A stretch of 55,906 nucleotides of DNA from Neolentinus lepideus HHB14362 ss-1 (Eukaryota > Basidiomycota > Agaricomycetes > Gloeophyllales > Gloeophyllaceae), in assembly GCA_001632425.1 (NCBI GenBank), contig KV425575.1, forward strand, positions 50,045 to 105,950, written 5' to 3'. Numbering within the stretch: position 1 is the stretch's first letter; each line of letters opens with the position of its first letter. The notes under the pieces were generated by a model. That model saw nothing but the letters and a program-made list of their open reading frames with translations, did not search any database and was not told where the DNA came from. Below, in pieces: positions 45,935 to 55,906 of this stretch. Position numbers and translations under genes: made by a program.

Positions 45935-46242
45935 TATCTGATTTCCGAAGTATATCTTAGAGGATCCTTATGATCAATGAGGGATTTAGCAGACAGTTTT
46001 CGGATATAACGCGGGTGGATCAGGCACAGGCTGGTCCTTCCGAAGGCCAGGATATTTGGTGCCACCAGTCGTCGCTGACGACTGAGGTTTCAATCACGTA
46101 ACCTAGAACATTGACGGCCGACTGGTAGCTTTCTCCCTACTGCCTCCAGGCTAGCAGCGTGGATAACGAACGCAAGAAGTTATTCCACAAGCGCTCGTTC
46201 TGAGCAAGTAGCACACTGAACACGACCTTCGCTATCCTATTG
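45935..46242. other. Intergenic region between convergent genes
   Basis: About 300 bp between two facing 3' ends. Nothing distinctive seen. Confidence 0.4.
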
Positions 46243-47378
46243 TTAAGACTCATCCAGTACCCCCAGGACCTCGTGAATCCAATCCTTCCACGTAATGGTG
46301 TCCCTTCCAAGCAACCATCTCGTAACATTTGTGTTACCAGGTATACCCCTACATACCAATGTGCGCTGGTGAGACGCAAGTTCAAAATCAAGACGATTGC
46401 GCTGACCTCCTATCGTAATGGAGCAACATCATCTCCGCTAGCTCAGCGCTCCAGCTTCCGCTGCTCTTCTCGCGCTCCTGCAAGGAAGATTGTCTGTCTA
46501 CCATCTCGCATATGGCATGCTTTCCGGACTCGCGCTCCAAGGTCTGTGCGAGCTCCTCCAGAGTGCAGTTTTCTCCTGCACATAACATTGTCAGCTGACG
46601 CAGGAGGAACATCCTATATCAAGTAATTCGACTAACCGATGAGCTGATAGGTGGCCAGCCTATGTTTTTCCGGTTCCATTAGAATAGAAACGGCCACAGA
46701 GGCGAAGTCATCTAGGTGGAGAAAGCCTTGCAAGGTTTTCGTGTTATACATGCAGGGAAGCTTCATCGGAGATGAAGAAGATCTCAATATGGCTGGAAGA
46801 GGAATGTTCTGCATGAACGATGTCGGCTGGAAAGGATTACAACCGTGGTCAGTGATGAATTAGAGCTCAGAACAACCATACATCTAGACACTGACTTGCA
46901 AGATAGTATACTCTAGTCCGGATTCCGTAAGATACTCTTCGACCCTGTCCCAGTCAGAATAAGCTGGACATAAAACATGAGACAAGGTTACACACCCTAA
47001 CTTCGCCTTGTGGTGCGGCATCTTGCTCAGGAACGGGTAGAGCACGCTACAATAGACGAAATGTTTCGCACCCAGTTCTTTCGCCGCACCGATAACGTTT
47101 ATGCCCTGGCCTGTCTCGTTTGGATGAAACTGTGACGGGTTGTAGAAGACCACGTCAACGTCCTTCATCGCATGCAACAAGGAAGAGTAGTCGAGGTAGT
47201 CGGCAATGACAAAGGAGGACTCCGTGAGCGATGGATAGGTTGAAATCAGAGAGGATACCGCCGCCTTAGACCTCACAAGTAAACGAACTTGAGCTGAGGA
47301 AGGTCGAGAAAGTAGTGCACGCAGGACATATCCTGATGTGCGCCCCGAGGCAGATGTTATGAGAATTCTTCTGCCCAT
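46243..47378 (-). CDS. NmrA-like NAD(P)-binding protein
   Basis: Atypical short-chain-dehydrogenase-fold protein of the NmrA/HSCARG type, which bind NAD(P) and act as redox sensors or reductases. Five exons on the minus strand, 47378-46996, 46944-46896, 46826-46637, 46575-46407 and 46348-46243, give 298 residues with consistent phases. The N-terminal dinucleotide motif is ITSASGRTSGYVLRALL (residues 6-22), then VRLLVRS, DYLDYSSLLHAMKDVDVVF and HFVYCSVL. VEEYLTESGLEYTILQ runs across introns 1-2 into PTSFMQN, the family hallmark. GFLHLDDFASVAVSIL and TYQLIGENCTLEELA follow. The C-terminus DRRGIPGNTNVTRWLLGR is complete. The catalytic YxxxK of classical SDRs is not evident, as usual in this group. 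The ATG at 47378 is the first in frame. Confidence 0.9.
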
Positions 47379-47444
47379 GCGTAGAACCTTTTCACGATGG
47401 ACAGCCCGGGAAGATGGGGTTTTCAAACCAAATGATGGACGTTC

Positions 47445-47453
47445 ATATATATA
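47445..47453 (-). promoter_or_regulatory. Probable TATA box of the NmrA-like gene
   Basis: On the minus strand the sequence reads GAGTATATATATGAACG, with the TATATAT core about 70 bp upstream of the NmrA-like ATG at 47378. Position and sequence suit a fungal TATA element. Confidence 0.45.
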
Positions 47454-50400
47454 CTCTTGCTATATCTCAGCAACCTGTTCGGGAGCCTGGAGGATAGGGG
47501 CTACCTTCGCTTTGAGAGGTGCAGTGCCCTGTGGTTAGAACTTCCAGCGTCATCGCAGCCGAGACCCAGGCAATGACGAAGGATGTGGTAAGAGTGATTT
47601 GTTCAAGCCCCGATGCATACGGTCGTCTTTCAAGCAGGACATTTGAGCGCCCAAAGTAATGACTGTCACGGAATCCAGTACATGGTTCAACATAACGTTC
47701 TGCGAGGACGAGGACGTTACACGCTTACTAATACTCTATGCGACAGTCACGTGTCACGGGCGCCTTGTAGGTCGGAGTCTGAACGGCACGGGCTGAGCCA
47801 CATTCTGCTTTTGCGTTGTCTCTGGATGTCGCGATGCTAACGGACTTGTATGCGTACATTTAACCGTTACGGTCAGGTGTACTCTCAGTATAGGCGCAAC
47901 TAGATCGAAAATTCTCGCGAATTGAAAAGAAGAGTCGCGCATCACATGGCTAGTTGAACAGATCGAAATGGGACAGTCATGGAACAGCTCAGCATACGAG
48001 TAAAGAGGGATATAGGGGTAAGGCAACTAGTCCTGAGAGTTCTGCCGAAGAACCCGTACAGAATGTCGAAGTCTTGGATAGCACGGCTTCAGTCGTCACC
48101 AAGCATACTGTTCCAAAGTCCAGACAACCAACCGCCTCTAAGCTGGACTCGGTGGAGTACTCATTATGAACAAACTCTGTTCCTATTTGATTCATGTCCA
48201 GGCTGAAATGCATCGAGCCAACTTCTTCCAAGTTCCAATGGTAGAGTATCCTAGAGACCAGGAAAGTCGCAGGATAGTGCTATCTGAATTGGCGCGCTTG
48301 CGACGTGAAACCATGCATGAAGCCCCATTTGGGTAAGTCAACACGATTCTTGTCGAGCTCGAGGGTGCCAAACCGGTTTACAGGTGGTTCGATCTCCATA
48401 GAACTGTACCACACTGGCGTGTCGTTACACGTTCCGCAGTAGGTGCGTTGTTCCGATCGTTGATCATGGCTCTGTCAATGTTCCATCCCTCCACGTGATG
48501 GGTCATTTACTACTGACGGTGACTTCAAATCTTGAATAATGGGGTGCGTTTCATAGTGGTTGACAATCCGATGAATACCCCGAACTGTTATGATAACGCC
48601 GCAGAGATCAACTTATCATATGGTTTGATGCGATGGGCGTCTCGCACTATCACGTTCATCTGGCTACAGGACTATTTGATCCTGGGTATCAGACAACGGT
48701 CCATTGCGTCGCGACGAATGTTGTGACGACGGACCATCAGTGATTCATTTGGCTTGCGCTTGTGGCGGAGCAGCTAAGTGACACTACTCAATAGCTCAAA
48801 CGGAGATATGATCTGGCCCCTCGAATGACCATTCAGCTAAGTGCAAGTCTATGTGATATCAGTTCCTTCGCCTGTGTCATACCACGAACAGAGAGCATGA
48901 TATAGCCACAGCAATGTGAAGGTATTAACATCACATAGACTTGCAAAAGTGGTTCATCATGGACCTGGGGTGAAGACCAAAAGGATCTCCTACTGCGACT
49001 TAATTCACGCCCTATTGCTTAACAACCTTATTTCAGCATTATGATCCCAGTACCCGACTAAATTGTTCACAAGTCCGCGCACCTCTCGAACCATTACTAC
49101 ATATCCTCAGTTGTTTTGGGACGACGAGGGCTGCCAAGAACAGGTAATAGTAGTTCTGTGCAAATGGGATATACACTATTACTCGAATACGGCTAATTCC
49201 CTCTACCTCCCTCTAACGAGATATCTCATCTTTGAAGACGCAGACCTCAGACTCCCATGCCACGCTGAGCTGAACTTCCACGTATTGGAACGATCATTGA
49301 CTCCCTGCCACGCCACCCTTCAGTTTTAGATGCTCTACGAGACAACGCGTTTTGATGGAACACATCGCATGATTTGCGTCTGAACCCACAGTTGTCTGAC
49401 ATCACGGGTATGGTTCAGTTTTGCACTGCTCTGGATAGATCATCGTTGATGAGTCTCGGTGTTGAAATTGATCTTCGTGTATGGACGCTCGAAGGGAGAC
49501 GTAGATTCGTTTCATGCTCAAAATCCCGTCAGGACTCCATGGGCACACCTTCCTCCTTGGAGTGTCTTCCGAACGTCGAATTCCTTCGCCTAGTAGGAGT
49601 CACTGGCAGTGCCGGCCTGTGTATCTAATGAATGCACGAGCCGACAATCGTAACCTCTGGCCGAGGCTGAAGCACTCGATGCTCTCTAGTCCACAAATGA
49701 GTACCCTTAATCTCTTCCCCGAAGTCCGAGTAGAGACAGGAACGCTCGCCACTGACAATGCCGACATCCAGCGACAATGACAACAACTCCGGAGTAGGTA
49801 CATTCCGAAGGCACTGTCCATAGATATTCCACTGACAGAAATGGCATAGCTCTCTCCCAAACAGAGTTCCTGTGGCACTATTCCCGTGATCGGCGTCAGG
49901 CAACTTTCTGAATTCCCGAGACCTTTAGTAGCGAGCGATGTGGTCGCGGAAGAGTTCTAGCATGCACAAAACATGCTCGAGAGTAGAATTACAGCAATGT
50001 ACGGAGGGGATATTTGTCTTCATCGCAGTTTTGAATGATGGGTGATTTTGCATTTCACCGACAACGCTGCATCGCTCTGGAACGCCGTTTCAATCTAAAT
50101 CGGCTTAGACACAACACCTGGAAGCATGTCGTAACCACGAAGTATGAGGAGTGTTGCGCTGATATACGAAGACCGTGGCCTTAAGGCACCGATCGTCGGG
50201 ACGGTGTCGAACTAGTCAGCACATTAGCACTACAACAGGCCACTGCGTGATACAGGAGACAAGGCGTCCACGAAGCCCACGACTATCGACACTGCGCTTG
50301 TGGCGATGAACGGATTAAGAACAAAATGTGATAAAGGTTTGAGCATAGATTGCAGAGAGTGTCCATGGCGACCACGGAAAGGGGGCTAGCATAGCAATAT

Positions 50401-51180
50401 TGCAGTGAGCCCATTCATGAAGTGAAAATAAGAACTCTGACGTACAACACACTGTGGGAAAAATCTGGAATGAGGACCATGACAGACCGCGATATTGTCC
50501 GTTGTCAGTTTAGTACTAACCAATGGAGGCAATCTCAGGCCGCTCAAGGTTAAGCGGGACAACTCGCATCCTGGATCACCCAAATTCTTTTAACAATGAG
50601 AAGCGTCGCCGGACCTCCTAGTACAGAGAACAAGGCCTACGGTGCATCCCCGAGATCGTAGTCATCGAATAGCTACGATGAAGTCCTGATTACTATATTG
50701 AGGGTCAGACATTTCCACCTCCGCGACAAACGCCTTACAAAGCAAGAGTCAAAGCGTACAGGCAGCAGGAAGCGTTAGGGAACGGACCATCCGCAAAATC
50801 GATGTGTTTTGCGACTGGTTTCTCGAGTAGTACAGTGATAATCAAGAAAAATTATTTCTGAATACGTCTGCAGCTGCAGACGGCGAGATGCAAGCGCAAA
50901 GAAATTCCATGCTACCAGACACCGAGGAACACGACTTGATCGTACAGCAAGAGATAAGACAGGTTCCAGCTCCGATATATCGAGACTCCCTAGTTAATTA
51001 ATTCCAGCGAGTGTAGTGGCTTGACTGCGAGATGAAGAGGTCGCGACGGTAACGTGGAAGTCACCTTTTAAGACATAAACGCTCGATAGAAATTGACAGC
51101 ATAAGGCTGCTATCCAGATGCACAAAGGCTGGTGCCGTGCGACTAGAACAAGACCAATAGCATGAGACCTAAGGCGAATG
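47454..51180. other. Gene-poor region
   Basis: No confident gene in 3.7 kb. The long hairpin at 48843-48944 has its own entry. Weak frames at 48532-48726, 49374-49628 and 49514-49780 show no recognised domain. Base composition is near even, with no obvious low-complexity tracts. Confidence 0.4.
48843..48944. repeat. 102-bp imperfect inverted repeat / hairpin
   Basis: A perfect 15-bp stem GCAAGTCTATGTGAT (48843-48857) pairs with ATCACATAGACTTGC (48930-48944). Inside, TGTGTCAT pairs partly with ATGATATAGCCACA, and CCTTC with GAAGG, so most of the 102 bases can fold back. It could be a very small MITE or the source of a hairpin RNA; no target duplication was identified. Confidence 0.7.
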
Positions 51181-51196
51181 ACGGTGAGGTGTAGGT

Positions 51197-51252
51197 ACAT
51201 CACGTGGAAAAAGAGCGACCTGTGAGATAAGGCACATCACGTGGAAAAAGAG
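51197..51252. repeat. Perfect 19-bp direct repeat containing CACGTG
   Basis: ACATCACGTGGAAAAAGAG occurs at 51197-51215 and 51234-51252, a period of 37 bp. Each copy holds an E-box palindrome CACGTG. With no gene nearby it is listed as a repeat, not as a regulatory site. Confidence 0.8.
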
Positions 51253-52533
51253 TAAGCCCGTCCGAGCATCTGTGGCAGTCGCAAATGACGGATGCAAAAT
51301 GAGTCGAGGCAACCCAAATATAGCCTAACCCGAGAAGGCAACAATGTATCAGCCCTTGAAGGTCGACAACTAATTTCGGTGGAAGCAACGACGAGTGAAC
51401 CAGTTCAACGTCTTGCGTTGGCAAGGTGTTGACAAAGGTAGGGTAGGAAGACTGACACGTTACTGGGAAAGTTCAGAGTAATGACATGAGACGTCCGACG
51501 AGTCTTCGAGTAGAAGCGAGAGCGAAGAGAGGGACTAAGATGCACTTCCTGTAGGAGCTATTAGCCAGAAGTCATCCGGGACTACCCTCCTGGTCGCAAT
51601 ACTGGAAAGACTCTTCGGCAATAACGCGCCTTAAATAGTCCAAGGACATCAATCAACAATTGTTTGAACTTGATTTTGACGAATAGCTGCCGCATCACTG
51701 CGCAGAGACCAAGTTAGCATACGCATACTGGGACGTCATAAGTCGAACAGAGACCGAAGAGACCGACGAAACAACTTCAGATGCCCGCCGATCGTAATCA
51801 TATAACTTCGTCCGAAGATGAACCAGGGCCGAAAGACAATGTACCAGGGTCGAGGGACGAGCTGCCGTTCTCAGGCGAGCACGTTCTGGGAAGCGTGAAG
51901 AGGGTAGAGCCGTTGGCAGAAGAAGAGGGAGCGTACACAGTGATCGTCTGACCTGCCAGCGTAAGGGCGAAGACGGTGGATTTAGAGTCAAGGACCCTCG
52001 GAAGAGCGGTAGAAAAGAGGTAGTTATTCGACTAAGGCGTGTTACACATCGAAAAAGGATAAGGGACACGGTGTCTTCTCGACCGCCGGAGAACGACATG
52101 TAATATCGGTGGAATCACCGCTGGTTCAGGTTCTTGAGATGGCAAATGTTCAAGGGACGTGAGGGAGTCGGGGCAGCACGCGCGCAGAGATACGAAACGT
52201 CGAGAGTGCCTTCGCGCGGGGCAACAGTGGATCAACGGGAGAAAGGATATGCCTGGTGCGACAGTTAGCACGAACGCCTACCGGAGGTGCTCTCCCACTT
52301 GTCGTACCAATAGCTCGTTTTGATATGGACGGGCCAACTCAAATCCACGACAGTCAAAGACCAGTAACTCTCTGTACTAGGATCTTGATCCAGAAACCGC
52401 CACATCACTGCGCAAGAGAAAACAATAGAGAAGTGCCTCGGAAAGCGTTCGACGTTATCATATCACATAGGAACCGAAGAGGCCCAGGATGCAGGTTTAG
52501 ACAATCGTCGATCGTAATTCCGTCTGAAGATAA

Positions 52534-52574
52534 ACCAAGCTCGGAGAACCAAGCTCGGAGGACCAAGCTCGGAG
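52534..52574. repeat. 14-bp tandem repeat, three units
   Basis: ACCAAGCTCGGAG repeats at 52534, 52548 and 52562 with a one-base spacer. It lies inside one unit of the larger array and is absent from the corresponding place near 51825. Confidence 0.85.
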
Positions 52575-54969
52575 GGCGGCATACCAAAGGCAAGGGGAGA
52601 GCGAGCAGGTTCTGGGATAGTGGGGAAAGTGGGGGCCTGAGAGAAGACAGACGTTTGCATGCGAGTAGTAGTTTAAGTGGCGATATAGCGTTCTGGGGAA
52701 GAGCGTCATATTGCGTCAAGTACACTATGTCTAGTATATGAGGCACACCCACTCGTCACTCGTATCGAGGTCAAAGGTTCCAGCAGAGCTTCGATGAATA
52801 GTTACTATTCATCATTTGCATGGCGGCTGGAACCAGAGAGACGAGATGGGGCTGACTGACTGACCGTTCATTTCGGTGAATAAAGCAGGGCGAGGCTCGC
52901 GCTTTCCAGATGGGCCTCGAAGCTGAAGGTGGACAACCAAAGTACACCCGAGCGCTCCTAACTTCAACTCCAAGTGGGGACATCACACTGTAGTCACTGG
53001 CAGAGGTGATCGCAACGCGTGAAAAAGAGAAAACGTCCATCTCGAAGACGCGAATACCCTAAGCCAGCTCGTCGGCTTGAGCACATTTCAGGGAAGAGAG
53101 GGTGGGTTGATCACAGTGCGAAACAGAGCACTGCGATGGTCGATTCGCGAACATCTGATTGAGAGGGGCTAGAGTAGAGTACTTGTAGCGGATATCAGCA
53201 GCAACGTGGCGTTAGTGTCTCGCACGGCCTTGCACAGCGTTCTACTTCCCTACCTTCGGATTGGAGGTTCCGCTAGTCCACCTGATTAATCATTGATATA
53301 ATATCCTTGTCCAGCGTCTCTGTCTAGGAGGAAGCAGACAGCTAAGATGGGCATTAATTTCGGTGAATCAAATTATTGTGGGGATCTTGCTTTCCCGACG
53401 CGTATGTGGGACCAAAGTGGACGGCCCATTACGTGTCATTTTCTCATTTCCGACTTGACTGAGGCCATCGATCGTAATATGCGCAATCCGTCCGGAAACG
53501 AAGGCGACTCCGCTTGCGCCCATGTGATGCCGGGCCGAGAGATAGTGAAGCTGTCCATATGCGAGTGCACCTAGACCATGCTCGAGGGAAGTTCGAAGTA
53601 CGCAGGCGACGGGCACCGCCATACTATGTCGTACAGATTACACGTTCCAGGATGGTCACCCAAGAATTGAGAACCGACTGAGCCTGACTTCCGACTTCTT
53701 TCCACCACATCCCAGGGCGGTTTCTGCAGAGCTTTCCCGAGGTTATCAGATAAGCTTGTCGACCAAGATACCGAGTAAGCATAGGCTTCAACCGAAATCC
53801 CAAGTAAGCGCGAGTCGCCATATATCATTGCCTCCTTTTCCTTCCGAGCGACGCCAATCGCAATCAGGAGTTGAACCAGGCGCTATATATAGTTCGTTAG
53901 ACCCAGCGCTAGATACAGCTCAAAATAGTTGTCCCAGGATAGAAAGAGCGAGTTCCAAAAATAACGAGCTGAGCACGTTCTAGGGGCGGTGTGTAGGGGA
54001 GAAGACGAGGCGACGGGTGAATTGGGAATAGAGAATAGAGAGTAGACTTGAATTGAGTTTGAGTGGGGTTATCATGACAGCACCGCGCTATATCAGACGC
54101 GATGTGGCGTCCTCCTCTCCCGTCCGCGCATCTACTTTCGGGTTGGAGGCTCCGCGTCCAGCGTGTCTCTGTGCGATTTCTGGGCGTCACTGCCACCTTC
54201 AGATTGGAGTACACTTCCACGTCCAGCACAGCTGCGATGACCATCCATTTCGACAAATCGCAGGATGCGGGCCCTCACTTTCCCGACGCGCCTGGGACCA
54301 AAAAAGCGGACGCGTCATCTTGTCATTTCAGAGCCGTCGATCGAAATATTCGCGACTCGTCCGGGAACGAAGACGCCGACGTGATACCGGGCCCAAACGC
54401 GAATACGTTCCAGCGCGGTCACCCACGGATCGATGTCAAATATCGAGCACCTCCTGACTTAAACTTCCGAGTTCGGACTTCGTTCCACCACTTGTGCAGA
54501 GCTTTCCGAGGTTGATCTGATAACAAAATCCTAGTAAGCTTCGGCCAAGATACCAAGTAAGCGCGAGTCGTCATATATCATCGCCTCCTTTCCTTCCGAG
54601 AACGAGGTAAATTAAGCCTTCCGTGGGCGCTAGACACAGTGGGCGCGATTGTTGCGAGACCGCATCAGACCATAACGAGACTGAAAGAGACTGAGAGGAC
54701 GTGTTGGTAAGACAGAGACCTGCGAATGTAATGGAAGGAAGACTCGAGCGCCAGCCGCACGTCCCGGCGCGGTCATCCAAGAACTGAGCCCGACGAGTGC
54801 CCACTTCCGACTTCTTTCCACCATATCCCAAGGCGGTTCGTACAGAGCTTTTCCGAGGTTGAGATAAGCGTATCCCAAGCGCGCGGGGGAGTCGTCATAT
54901 ATCATCGCCTCCTTTACCTTCCGAGCAATTAAGCCCTTTCCTTCCGAGCGATTAAGCTTTTCGCCAATC

Positions 54970-55110
54970 GTTGAACCAGGCGCTAGATACAGTTGGTTGA
55001 ACCAGGCGCTAGACGCAGCTTGTCAAATCTCAAACTAGTTCTCCCAAGATACTTTGGAAAAGTGGTCCCAAGATACTTCGGAAAAGTGGCCCCAAGATAC
55101 TTCGGAAGAG
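54970..55110. repeat. Two short tandem repeats
   Basis: GTTGAACCAGGCGCTAGA is present twice (54970 and 54996; a diverged copy near 53870). Directly after it, a 24-bp unit CCCAAGATACTTCGGAAAAG is repeated three times (about 55042-55110). Confidence 0.85.
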
Positions 55111-55300
55111 TTCTGAATCCTGGACCTTGACGTTCAAGGGAAGGAAGAAGACGGAATTCGCCAGTGCGTCCGCCTGATCGAAGACTAAAACCCAATGCGG
55201 AGGAGGGGAACGTCGTCATATATCATCGCCTCCTTTCCTTCCCTCGCGAGGTAGAGCGAGTTCTGAAAATAACGAGCTCGGGGCGGTGTGGAGGGGTGCC

Positions 55301-55906
55301 GGGTTGATTGGGACTTGTATTGAGTAGCGCTGTGCAATGTAGCTGTGGGGAGCGCTGTGTAATGTAGCTGTGGGGAGCGCTAACATCCGAGCACCAAAGT
55401 TGCACTAATCAATCGCTTCTCGGGCAGCGCCCCCCTCATGCGCGATGTGCAGTGTATCTCCCCGGTGAGGCTCCTGGCATGGGAGATGGAGCGATCTCTG
55501 CAGCAGAACAGATCCCCACTGATGACGACCAGCCGATCGTGGAAGCGGGCACCGAGATCCTGCGTGCACGGCAACAAGGAAGCTCGAGCCTCGAGTGCAT
55601 GAAGGACAATATTAATGTTCCATGTCCGCCAGGCAGCCCGATTAATATCGTTGAGTTGTTCGTGACGGCTTGGTCTGCACAGGCGGGGGAAACAAATGAT
55701 CGGACGCGATGAAAGGGAGGTGTTCGAGTCGGGTAGAAAAACAGAAGGTACCGCAGCGGTGTCAAGTCCCGAAAACTCAAAGAGCGGCGCTCAATTTCGG
55801 CGCACATCCTAGCGAGCTCAGAGGGTCCAACACGTAGGGTTCGGGGAATTTGGGACGTGTAAATTACCTCGGTTATTTAACACATGTAATTTACAGGAAA
55901 TTTACC
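55301..55906. other. Right edge of window, unassigned
   Basis: Open frames on both strands (55452-55712 plus, 55436-55807 minus) overlap and neither has a recognised motif. The last 50 bases are AT-rich with an inverted repeat GTAAATTA (55859-55866) / TAATTTAC (55889-55896). AGCGCTGTG(C/T)AATGTAGCTGTGGGG is repeated in tandem at 55327-55378. No telomeric TTAGGG repeats are present. Confidence 0.4.

Larger units (their letters stand above)
51181..55300. repeat. Degenerate tandem repeat array
   Basis: Recurring landmarks mark divergent units of roughly 0.7-1.0 kb. CGATCGTAAT or a close variant followed by (C/T)CGTC(C/T)G(A/G)A occurs near 51789, 52508, 53468 and 54338. TTTCGGTG or TATCGGTG occurs near 51373, 52106, 52871 and 53356. 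A second block (TTCCACCA.. CAGAGCTTTCCGAGG .. GTCATATATCATCGCCTCC) recurs three times at 53699-53848, 54483-54600 and 54808-54925, with a partial fourth near 55209-55243. No transposon ORF or terminal repeat was found. The array contains no credible gene. Confidence 0.7.

Noticed and set aside
55436..55807. Overlapping open frames on both strands at the right edge
   Set aside because: No recognised domain, no splice support, and located in repeat-rich DNA.
55859..55906. Telomere or transposon end at the window edge
   Set aside because: No TTAGGG repeats; the GTAAATTA/TAATTTAC inverted repeat is short and AT-rich, too weak to define a terminus.
1..55906. CRISPR arrays, rRNA and tRNA genes
   Set aside because: Looked for direct-repeat/spacer patterns and tRNA-like B boxes with matching acceptor stems; none found by eye. 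A tRNAscan run would be decisive for tRNAs.

Overview
The window reads as nuclear DNA of a filamentous basidiomycete, most likely a mushroom-forming Agaricomycete. Nearly every gene is cut by introns of about 45-75 bp with GT..AG ends and CTRAY-like branch sites. Two genes carry a DUF6699-like domain and one a DUF7770-like domain, both fungal families. The large retroelement is a tyrosine-recombinase type. No rRNA, tRNA, CRISPR array or bacterial-style operon was seen. Exon borders were worked out by hand from splice signals, reading frame and family similarity.

Layout. 1-5.7 kb: the 3' end of one S10 serine carboxypeptidase and a complete tandem copy (18 exons), each followed by the same ~0.75 kb 3' flank. 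6.6-10.3 kb: two proline-rich DUF6699-like genes, tail to tail. 12.6-14.8 kb: two tandem short-chain dehydrogenase genes on the minus strand, one frameshifted and one intact. 15.0-16.6 kb: a five-exon gene joining a degenerate SelB/EF-Tu-like P-loop domain to an APH-type kinase domain, which is the most unusual gene here. 16.8-17.3 kb: a DUF7770-like gene. 19.3-26.1 kb: a Ngaro/PAT-type retrotransposon (gag, RT-RNase H, tyrosine recombinase) with split direct repeats A1-B1-A2-B2. It carries five in-frame stops, and a 1.27 kb hAT-like element sits inside B2. 26.5-27.5 kb: a SIRT5-like sirtuin. 29.2-30.9 kb (minus) and 36.9-38.8 kb (plus): two paralogous R1R2R3 MYB regulators with matching exon structure, about 6 kb apart and divergent. 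41.9-43.5 kb: a pterin-synthase-like remnant abutting a Lunapark gene. 44.0-45.9 kb: a multi-span membrane protein. 46.2-47.4 kb: an NmrA-like gene. From about 47.5 kb to the end there is no confident gene; 51.3-55.3 kb is a degenerate tandem repeat array.

The genes are ordinary housekeeping and accessory functions (vacuolar or secreted proteolysis, NAD-dependent deacylation, ER shaping, transcription control, redox) with no evident shared pathway. Local tandem duplication followed by decay is the main theme: carboxypeptidase, SDR, MYB, DUF6699, the 32.9-33.6 kb repeat and the right-hand array.
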